Below are positions 35,824 to 45,619 of a stretch of DNA of 49,072 nt, piece after piece (the stretch's first letter is position 1; each line of letters opens with the position of its first letter). Under the pieces are notes generated by a model that worked only from the letters and a program-made list of their open reading frames with translations, was not told the origin of the DNA and did not search any database. This stretch comes from Acidobacteriaceae bacterium (GTDB lineage: Bacteria; Acidobacteriota; Terriglobia; Terriglobales; Acidobacteriaceae). Location: the NCBI GenBank assembly GCA_027307045.1, contig DAHUXR010000022.1:1-49072 (forward strand). The letters run 5' to 3'. The translations under genes and the position numbers were made by a program.

Positions 35824-37072
35824 GTTTCGATTCCAGCATTTCGACAAAACCAGGATCATTTACCGGCATGAGCGAACGCTTGCTCAACTGCAGATAAAAG
35901 AAGAACAGCCAGATTCCGCCCATCGCGATGGGGCAGATCACGTACATCGCCGCATCGAGCAGGTGGAAATTGTTCAGGCCGGCGTCCGTTCCGGGATAAA
36001 AATTCGGCGCGGTCAGCCAGAACAGGTCGACCAGCCGCATGAACAGCAACAGGAAAGCAATAGCGACAATCCGCTGCCGGCTGCGCTTGTTGTTGCGGGA
36101 AAGCAGCAGCGCAAAGGGGAACACAAAATGGACAAATATCAGGATCGTCCCAAAATATTGCCAGCCGTGCTGCAGCCGCATGATGTACCAGCGGATTTCC
36201 GAGAGCATGTTGCCGGACCAGATAATCAGCCACTGCGAGAAGGAGAGATAAGCCCACAGCACGACAAATGCAAACATGAGTTTGCCAAAATCATGCAGGT
36301 AATCGATTTTGAAAATACGCGAGACTGGCTCAATCTCCGAAAGACGCGTGAACAGCCAGATGGTAAAGCAGAACGTGGTAAGCACCTGGCCGACCATGAA
36401 TAGCATGCCCCAGACCGTTGACCACCATTCAGGATAAAGCGACATGGTCCAGTCAATGGAGCCAAAGGTGATCGTGGCGCCGTAAAATACGATTCCGAAA
36501 CCGCTCAGGTTCTGGATGAATACAAACTGAGCGGGAGTGGTCGTCCCTGCTTCTTCGCGGACCGACCAGCGCTTAAGGAAATAGCAAAGAATTCCCCAGC
36601 CGGCGAAATAGAACAGCCCACGGAACCAGAAAAACGGAACATTGAGATAGTAGTGAATCTTGTCAGCGCCATAGTGCGCCATGAACTCTGCCAGCTTCGC
36701 GGGGTCCTGCGGCACTTTGGCCCAGGGATAAAGATGCTTCACGCCGATCGCAATCGGCAGCCAGAACAGGAACATCAGCCACCAGTTGGCCGCTCCGGCT
36801 TCCCAAATGCGGCGTCCCAGACGGCCCCAATTTCCGCCGCTGGTGTATTGCAACATGAGTAGCGTCAGCGAGCCGAGGGTGAGCCCCAGCCAGAACATGA
36901 AAGAGAACAACCATGAACGCAGGAACAAATCCCACTGGCCAAAGCCGAGCGTCAATCCGAGCGTCAGCACACTGAAAACCACGCCGATAACCAGAGAGCG
37001 AGAACGCATCCGGTCAATGACGGACGGAGGAGCAAAATCTTTAGGAGTAACACGCACCAGGGTCTGGCTCAT
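35816..37072 (-). CDS. actF: alternative complex III subunit ActF
   Basis: A 418-aa integral membrane protein with about ten hydrophobic helices, among them WLFSFMFWLGLTLGSLTLL and GTILIFVHFVFPFALLLSRN. The ending lacks cofactor motifs. ActF is the second quinone-side membrane subunit of ACIII and is distantly related to ActC. The ATGA overlap at 37069-37072 couples it to actE. ACIII oxidises quinol and passes electrons to cytochrome c or directly to an oxidase such as the caa3 enzyme encoded downstream. Confidence 0.9.
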   Translation of the reverse strand: MSQTLVRVTPKDFAPPSVIDRMRSRSLVIGVVFSVLTLGLTLGFGQWDLFLRSWLFSFMFWLGLTLGSLTLLMLQYTSGGNWGRLGRRIWEAGAANWWLMFLFWLPIAIGVKHLYPWAKVPQDPAKLAEFMAHYGADKIHYYLNVPFFWFRGLFYFAGWGILCYFLKRWSVREEAGTTTPAQFVFIQNLSGFGIVFYGATITFGSIDWTMSLYPEWWSTVWGMLFMVGQVLTTFCFTIWLFTRLSEIEPVSRIFKIDYLHDFGKLMFAFVVLWAYLSFSQWLIIWSGNMLSEIRWYIMRLQHGWQYFGTILIFVHFVFPFALLLSRNNKRSRQRIVAIAFLLLFMRLVDLFWLTAPNFYPGTDAGLNNFHLLDAAMYVICPIAMGGIWLFFFYLQLSKRSLMPVNDPGFVEMLESKHG

Positions 37073-37860
37073 CGCTTGTTCCCCTTTGGCTGCGTATCAG
37101 GCACCGGCGTTACCGGGGTCGTTACGGCGGGCGAAATTATAGAAGTATCTGGAATGGTAATTCCTTGTTCTGCCGGCTTGCTCAACTGGTCTCGATCGGC
37201 AGCCGCGACGTCCGTTTCACTTGCGTTCTGGCTGAGTTGCAGCGCACGAATATATGCGGCAATGGCCCAGCGATCAGCAGGTTTTATCTGGGCGGCGTAG
37301 TCGGGCATGCCGCCAAAACCGTTGCTGATGACATCATAAAACCAGCCGAGCGGCGCGTTCTTGAGCCGCTGCACATGGAAAGACGGCGGACGCTTGAAGC
37401 CGCGCTGCACGATCATGCCGTTTCCATCACCCAACTGCGAATGGCAGGGAGTGCAATAGATAGTGTAGCGTTCCTGGCCGCGGGCCAGTATGTTCTGCCG
37501 TCCGTCCGGAGTATCCGTCTTGAACGGCAGATCGCCGGGCAGATCGTTGCCGTAAACGTTCCCGCGTTTGCCGGTCAGGTAATAACTGTTGGGATCGAGT
37601 TGTTCCTTGTCCACAATCACGCTTTCCTGACATTCCGGCGAGGCATTGTTGGAGCAGTTTGCCAAGTCGCCGGAAACGGTGCGCGAGATGGTTCCGGGAA
37701 CGGGATAGCGCGCCGATCTGCGATCAGAATAGAACTCGCTGGATCTAAGCGGAATAAATTTGGGCTGGTTGTGCATGTCCTGCCGGCATCCGGCAAGAAC
37801 AGCCATCCCTGCCGCCGCAAACAACAGCCATGCAATGCGGATTTGTGCCGGACGATTAAT
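37069..37860 (-). CDS. actE: alternative complex III subunit ActE, mono-haem cytochrome c lipoprotein
   Basis: A 263-aa product if started at ATT 37860. GGAGG lies six bases upstream of this ATT, and the ATT overlaps the actD stop. It yields a short basic leader, a hydrophobic core and a lipobox LAGC with Cys25. The only other in-frame ATG (37995) would overlap actD by 140 bases and give a 68-residue leader. The haem site is CTPCH (Cys136, Cys139, His140), with a Met in GGMPDY. The start codon choice is inferred from signal-peptide logic and spacing. Its role is electron exit from ACIII. Confidence 0.85.
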   Translation of the reverse strand: MNRPAQIRIAWLLFAAAGMAVLAGCRQDMHNQPKFIPLRSSEFYSDRRSARYPVPGTISRTVSGDLANCSNNASPECQESVIVDKEQLDPNSYYLTGKRGNVYGNDLPGDLPFKTDTPDGRQNILARGQERYTIYCTPCHSQLGDGNGMIVQRGFKRPPSFHVQRLKNAPLGWFYDVISNGFGGMPDYAAQIKPADRWAIAAYIRALQLSQNASETDVAAADRDQLSKPAEQGITIPDTSIISPAVTTPVTPVPDTQPKGNKR

Positions 37861-38392
37861 ACGGCACCTCCGTGATCTCTTCCGGCTTATAACTTTCCAG
37901 CAATTTGCGCGTGTCAGACGGGCTGAACCGGGGGTCCTGAGACTCAATACACAAGAAGAAGCGGTCGCGGCTGGCGCGCACAAAGTTCGGTGCATTAAAT
38001 ACTGGGTGATACGGCTGCGGAAGGCCGTTTAGTGCCAGCATGCCAAACACAGCGGCCAGGCATGCGCCCAGCACCGCGCATTCAAAAGTAACCGGGATGA
38101 ACGCAGGCCAGGAATGGAACGGCTTGCCGCCGACATTGATCGGATAAGCGACGGCCGAAACCCAGTATTCCAGCGAATATCCGCCAACCATTCCGAGCAT
38201 GGCGCCGACAAGGACGACCAGCGAAACGCGGTTGTGGTGCGCGCCGATGGCTTCCGCGGCTTCTTCCAGCGGATATGGAGTGTACGCATCCATTTTGCGA
38301 TAGCCGGCGGCATAGGCGCCCTTGGCCGCTTCCACCAGTTCCGTAGGCGTTTCAAATTCCGCCATTAGTCCGTAAATAGCTGAAGCTGTCAT
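37856..38392 (-). CDS. actD: alternative complex III subunit ActD (DUF3341)
   Basis: A 178-aa protein with two helices (SLVVLVGAMLGMVGGYSLEY and ECAVLGACLAAVFGMLALNG) around PFHSWPAFIPVTFE, the signature of ActD. The N-terminal soluble part (ELVEAAKGAYAAGYRKMDAY) and C-terminal part lie in the cytoplasm. No cofactor is present. Start overlaps the actC stop by a few bases. Confidence 0.9.
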   Translation of the reverse strand: MTASAIYGLMAEFETPTELVEAAKGAYAAGYRKMDAYTPYPLEEAAEAIGAHHNRVSLVVLVGAMLGMVGGYSLEYWVSAVAYPINVGGKPFHSWPAFIPVTFECAVLGACLAAVFGMLALNGLPQPYHPVFNAPNFVRASRDRFFLCIESQDPRFSPSDTRKLLESYKPEEITEVPY

Positions 38393-39768
38393 TATTCTTT
38401 CACCTTCGCCTGCGGAATCAGGTTCCGCATTTCAAAGATGGAAATGGCCGGCATAAGCCGGATAAAGATAAAGAAGAGCAAGGTAAAGAACCCCATGGTC
38501 CCAATGAAAATCATCATGTCCCACTTCGTAAACCAGTACATGCCCCACGAACTGGGAATGAAATCGCGCTGGAGGCTCATGACAACAATGACAAATCGCT
38601 CAAGCCACATACCGGTATTCACCACCACGGCTACCAGGAAAAGCATCCACGGCGTGGAACGAACCTTGTTCAGCCACAGCGATTGCGGTATGAGGATGTT
38701 GCAGAGGATCAGCATGTAGTAATAGTGCGAGTACGGCCCGTGCAGCCGGTTATTCACCATGGCCAATTCGTACTTGTCATGGCTGTACCAGCCGATAAAC
38801 ATTTCCATGGCGTAGGAATAAGCGACAATTTGGCCGGTGGCCAGCATCAGCTTGCCGCAGTTCTGAAGGTGGCGCAGGGTGATGAAATCCTGCATGCCAT
38901 AGAGATAGCGGAACGGAATCGCCAGCATCAGCACCATGGCGAAACCGGAATAGATGGCGCCCGCGACGAAGTATGGCGGGAAGAACGTGGTGTGCCATCC
39001 CGGCACAACAGACACCGCGAAATCCAGGGACACCACGCTATGCACTGAGAGAACCAGCGGGGTACAAAGGCCGGCCAGAAGCATGTAGGCCGTCTCATAG
39101 CGGTTCCAGTGCTTGGCCGATCCGCGCCAACCCATCGCCAGCATGCCATAGATGCGCCGGACAACCAGGGTCTTGGCTGAATCGCGCAGCGTAGCAAAAT
39201 CGGGGATAAGTCCAATACCCCAGAACAGGAACGATGCGGTGAAATACGTGGAGACGGCGAACACGTCCCAGATCAGGGGACTGCGGAACTGGGGCCAGAC
39301 GCCCATGGTGAGTGGAATGGGAAACAGCCAATAGGCTGCCAGCCATGGACGTCCCGTGTGAATCAGCGGAAAGAGGCCGGCCTGCATAACGGCAAAAATC
39401 GTCATGGCTTCAGCAAAGCGGTTGATTGAAGTTCGCCAAGTCTGCTTGAACAGCAACAGAATTGCGGAGATCAGCGTACCGGCGTGGCCGATACCGATCC
39501 ACCACACAAAGTTCACGATGGCAAAGCCCCATCCGATTGGGATGGTGATGCCCCAGATGCCGACGCCTTTCACGAGCAGGTAGCCGACCGCGGTTTGCAG
39601 CATACCGAAAAGCGCCAGGGAAATGGCCACAATGGCCACCCAGAAGATTGGGGTGTGCTTGGTGAGCACAATCCCGGCAATGCGGTCCGTTATGGTGCCG
39701 AAGGTCTGGCCGGGCCCGATGATGGGCGGCCTTACACCTTTAGGCGGCAGAATGTCTGGTGCAGCCAT
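38392..39768 (-). CDS. actC: alternative complex III subunit ActC, NrfD-like quinone-site subunit
   Basis: A 458-aa membrane protein with about ten helices, of the NrfD/PsrC family. GIGHAGTLISAILLLFKQ and TFFPPYFVAGAIYSGFAMVL are typical. Quinol oxidation in ACIII is placed here in solved structures. It lies 3 bases after actB and overlaps actD by one base. No cysteine or haem motifs occur, as expected. Confidence 0.92.
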   Translation of the reverse strand: MAAPDILPPKGVRPPIIGPGQTFGTITDRIAGIVLTKHTPIFWVAIVAISLALFGMLQTAVGYLLVKGVGIWGITIPIGWGFAIVNFVWWIGIGHAGTLISAILLLFKQTWRTSINRFAEAMTIFAVMQAGLFPLIHTGRPWLAAYWLFPIPLTMGVWPQFRSPLIWDVFAVSTYFTASFLFWGIGLIPDFATLRDSAKTLVVRRIYGMLAMGWRGSAKHWNRYETAYMLLAGLCTPLVLSVHSVVSLDFAVSVVPGWHTTFFPPYFVAGAIYSGFAMVLMLAIPFRYLYGMQDFITLRHLQNCGKLMLATGQIVAYSYAMEMFIGWYSHDKYELAMVNNRLHGPYSHYYYMLILCNILIPQSLWLNKVRSTPWMLFLVAVVVNTGMWLERFVIVVMSLQRDFIPSSWGMYWFTKWDMMIFIGTMGFFTLLFFIFIRLMPAISIFEMRNLIPQAKVKE

Positions 39769-39771
39769 CTC

Positions 39772-42885
<3,114 letters not shown>

Positions 42886-42906
42886 TCGTTTCCATTTGTT
42901 TCCACC

Positions 42907-43617
42907 CTATCGGTGGCAGGTGGAGCAACTGGTTATGTCCTGCTGCGTGCGCAGGTGATATTCATTCCGTAACGCCGAACCAAGAGCCAACTGATCAGTA
43001 AAAGATTCTTTCTTCCCGGCAATCATTACTGCAACCGGCGCTTCCGGAGTTGGCTGTTGATACTTCATGTTGAAAACTTCACTCTTAGGCCGCAGGAACT
43101 TTTCCGGCTGACGATGGCAGTCCAGGCACCACTCCATCTGGAGCGTGTTTTCCTCGTACATCAACGGCATTGCATCCACCTGGCCGTGGCAACTGTAACA
43201 ACCCACGCCCTTATTTATGTGAATGCTGTGATTGAAATATACAAAATCCGGCAGATCGTGCACACGCGTCCATTGCAGTGACTGGCCGCTGGAGAAGCTA
43301 TAGCGCACCGGCGCCAGCATGGGAGCGTTCGTCCATATCTGCGCGTGGCAGTTCATGCAGGTTTTGGTGGGAGGAATTCCGGCAAAACTCGAATCCTCCA
43401 CTGAGGTGTGGCAATACCGGCAATCCAGCCCGAGACCGGCCGCGTGGTGCTGATGGCTGAAAGGCACTGGCTGTTCCGGCGCGATATGCTGCGCCGTAAC
43501 ATAAGGCGAGCGCTGGAGTTTCAAGACGGCCGCGCCCACAGCCGAGAGCAGGAGCACTACTCCCAGGATGCTGGCGCGGGCCAGAGTATTTGCACTGCGG
43601 TGAAAGATCTGTGCCAT
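42907..43617 (-). CDS. actA: alternative complex III subunit ActA, pentahaem cytochrome c
   Basis: A 236-aa protein with an N-terminal membrane anchor (about 15-33) and five haem c motifs: CRYCH (66-70), CMNCH (87-91), CYSCH (140-144), CLDCH (164-168) and CSTCH (231-235). Extra His residues, such as HQHH and HSIH, serve as distal ligands. ActA transfers electrons to ActE and outward. It is the first gene of the operon. Its promoter region carries a TATAAT box and a GTGA-N6-TCAC palindrome. Confidence 0.93.
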   Translation of the reverse strand: MAQIFHRSANTLARASILGVVLLLSAVGAAVLKLQRSPYVTAQHIAPEQPVPFSHQHHAAGLGLDCRYCHTSVEDSSFAGIPPTKTCMNCHAQIWTNAPMLAPVRYSFSSGQSLQWTRVHDLPDFVYFNHSIHINKGVGCYSCHGQVDAMPLMYEENTLQMEWCLDCHRQPEKFLRPKSEVFNMKYQQPTPEAPVAVMIAGKKESFTDQLALGSALRNEYHLRTQQDITSCSTCHR

Positions 43618-43688
43618 TGAATAAAATTTTGTCCGTGAACACCGTCGCGAAGGTTACTCTGCGCGAAGCGGAAGCCTCACATTCATCC

Positions 43689-43702
43689 GTGATCTGAATC
43701 AC
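43689..43702. promoter_or_regulatory. Crp/Fnr-type palindrome near the act promoter
   Basis: GTGATCTGAATCAC has GTGA-N6-TCAC symmetry and also fits TGAT-N4-ATCA. It lies 16-29 bases downstream of the TATAAT box, which would suit a repressor. The binding protein is unknown. Confidence 0.4.
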
Positions 43703-43717
43703 TGACGAAAACGGATG

Positions 43718-43723
43718 ATTATA
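43718..43723 (-). promoter_or_regulatory. putative -10 element of the act-cta operon
   Basis: A perfect TATAAT in minus-strand orientation about 100 bases before the actA start. No good -35 hexamer was found 16-18 bases upstream, so another activator-dependent or unusual -35 is possible. Confidence 0.4.
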
Positions 43724-43880
43724 AACAAGAGTTGCGCATTTCAGCTACCCCATGCCGGGCAAATGCAAAAAATATTTTTAGCGTCCCAAAAAATCAGTAA
43801 ATCGCCCGAGAAGTTCTGTGATTTTTTCAGACTTGCCGCGGGAGATCACGAAAGTATTGCATCGACCGAGTCGCGTTCAG

Positions 43881-43913
43881 AAAAAGCGGCCCCTCGCTCG
43901 AATCGAGGAGCCG
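43881..43913 (-). terminator. Rho-independent terminator after the pseudogene
   Basis: On the minus strand CGGCTCCTCG-ATTCGAG-CGAGGGGCCG forms a 10-bp stem with one G-U pair, then CTTTTT (plus-strand AAAAA 43881-43885). It marks the end of the transcript of the frameshifted gene at 43965-44528. Confidence 0.75.
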
Positions 43914-43964
43914 TTTGGATTCACGACGACAGTATTTAGTGAATGTCTTTGGAATATGTTTCAG

Positions 43965-44528
43965 CTACGGAACGATCTTCTTGATGGAAAATCCCGCCAG
44001 TCCGGCCTGCCCTCCAGCTGCACTGCGGCTGAGTTGCGCTTCCACGTAATAGACATTATCAGAGGGACCAAAGCCCTCAGAATCGGCCCAGATGAAATTG
44101 AACGTGGGATTACCCGGCGTATTTCCCCGCTGGTATGAGGCGCTTGGGGTAGAAGCATTGCTATTCGAAAGTCATCAAGGTAGTTACTGCGCCGGTGCTC
44201 AGGTTTTGTTGAATCAGCGAGAGGAAAACGCGCCCCGCGCCATCATCGAGAAAACGCGCGTCAAAGACGCGGTATTCCGCACTGTTAAGCTCCGTAGCGA
44301 GATCGCGCACCGGAAGGACGTTATAACGAATGAAAGCTACAGAGCCAACCGGCGCATCATTGCGCAGCTCGACTCGTCCATTGATATATTTCACCAAGGT
44401 TGTGCTGTTGGGATCTACTGTCCCGGTTGAACCGACCCAGACCTGAGCGTGCGCCCTTGGCATACCGACGCTAAAACTGTGATAACCGCTAGTCCGAAGC
44501 AATACTTTCGCAAATAAGAAGCAGGCAT
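43965..44528 (-). pseudogene. frameshifted gene for a secreted protein
   Basis: Joining three frames gives about 187 codons. Frame 1 from ATG 44528 (AGGAA upstream) supplies a signal peptide (MPASYLRKYCFGLAV...). A shift near 44465 moves to the frame with AHAQVWVGSTGTV and RVFDARFLDDGAGRVFLS. A second, opposite shift near 44160 returns to frame 1, ending KKIVP and TAG 43965-43967. The compensating shifts and the intact terminator downstream fit a recently broken gene or two sequencing errors. The mature protein appears beta-rich. No family was recognised. Confidence 0.55.
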
Positions 44529-44753
44529 TTCCTATACCTCAATTCCTTGGGATGTTCTGGCCATAAGGGGAACCGGATATGGAACAGATTGCCTGATATC
44601 CATGCATGCCGAAGGCCAGAGCGCACAGAGAGAGCTGCTGCCGGTTTGGGCATGCAGGTACTCACGTTGAGCAGAGGTGTTGCCTTCTTTGGACGGGAGC
44701 GGGCACAATCGCACATCGATAAGCGCCGTCCCGGCCGATGGCCAATTTTGCGG
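44529..44753. other. 225-base spacer without a recognised element
   Basis: A minus-strand frame through here lacks a start and a ribosome site. I see no clear terminator or repeat. Confidence 0.25.
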
Positions 44754-45260
44754 TTAGTCCTGCGGCGGGTCCATTTGTTCTTTTGGCGCTTGCATTTCTT
44801 TTAGCGCCTCCAGTTCCGGCAGGACATTCAGGTCTTTGTTCCTGCCAGCGGCCCTTTTCGAACGGATGAGGGAATCGAGAGAAGCCACTCGATACTCGCC
44901 GCCAAACAGCGGCATGGAGATGGCGTCGAGTGCGACAGCCGGGAACTCGCCCAGACCGGACAGGTGACCAAGCAAATCGATGTCGCCTAAGTCAGTTGCA
45001 AGAGTGAAGTTCATGCCATTAGAAAGCGTTTGCACGTCAAAAAGAAAAGGCAGTCCTTCTGGAGCGCCGCGCAGGCGCGGATGATAAGGCCTGAGCGCGG
45101 CCACCAGCCGCTCCATGTTTTCCGGCGTGCGCTCGTAACAGATGTCGAGGTCCCGTGTGAGATACGCTGAACCATGAAGAGTCGCGGCATAGCCGCCAAT
45201 CACGACGAAGTTAACGCCGCGTTCCGAAAGCGCCTTGAGAGTAGCCTCAAAGTTGATCAT
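44754..45260 (-). CDS. nucleotidyltransferase-fold protein, possible toxin-like module part
   Basis: A 168-aa protein with FVVIGGYAATLHGS then TRDLDI, a polymerase-beta-type nucleotidyltransferase signature: Gly-Ser (30-31), Asp37-x-Asp39, and a third acidic group in DIDLLG (about 92-95). Such stand-alone domains occur in AbiEii-like and related toxins as well as in ordinary transferases. Its start overlaps the end of the upstream small gene by four bases (ATGA), so the two form a cotranslated pair. C-terminal residues are Lys/Glu-rich. Confidence 0.65.
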   Translation of the reverse strand: MINFEATLKALSERGVNFVVIGGYAATLHGSAYLTRDLDICYERTPENMERLVAALRPYHPRLRGAPEGLPFLFDVQTLSNGMNFTLATDLGDIDLLGHLSGLGEFPAVALDAISMPLFGGEYRVASLDSLIRSKRAAGRNKDLNVLPELEALKEMQAPKEQMDPPQD

Positions 45261-45466
45261 CGATCAGGGTGAGCCGCCGCTCGACGCAATTCCTCCGCGA
45301 ATTTCAATGCGGCTTCCATTTCGCGGACCCGCTCGGCCGGAGTGCGCGTCAGGCTGCATAAATTCAGCGTCAGATCCACGCCATACACCTTGGCCGCTTC
45401 CATTTTGCTGCCCGGCGGCGGGTTCTGCACCAACGCATACAGCCGTTCATGTTCTTCGCGGGTCAT
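45257..45466 (-). CDS. small partner protein of the nucleotidyltransferase
   Basis: A 69-aa helical, charged product (MTREEHERLYAL, GVDLTLNLCSLTRTPAERVR) with AGGGAACC before ATG. It shares an ATGA overlap with the downstream nucleotidyltransferase. No DNA-binding motif stands out. Position and size suggest a partner or antitoxin, but no family is recognised. Confidence 0.55.
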   Translation of the reverse strand: MTREEHERLYALVQNPPPGSKMEAAKVYGVDLTLNLCSLTRTPAERVREMEAALKFAEELRRAAAHPDR

Positions 45467-45619
45467 GGTTCCCTGAACATATTTTAACCCTTTTAGAGGT
45501 CGGGCCTCTTTTGAATTTCACCCCAATTTACCTGTCTGGCAGGCACCACCCGGCCACCGTTTCACATCCTAGTGTCGGGGTAATGTTCTTTGCAGCACAC
45601 AGGCATGGCCGGCCTCTCA

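Larger units (their letters stand above)
43618..43880. other. 263-base promoter region of the act operon
   Basis: No gene is supported. It carries the putative -10 element and Crp/Fnr-type palindrome listed separately. Together with the adjacent terminator region, it separates actA from the pseudogene. Confidence 0.4.

Noticed and set aside
37069..37995. longer actE frame starting at ATG 37995
   Set aside because: Would overlap actD by 140 bases and place 68 residues before the lipobox. The ATT start fits the signal peptide and ribosome site.
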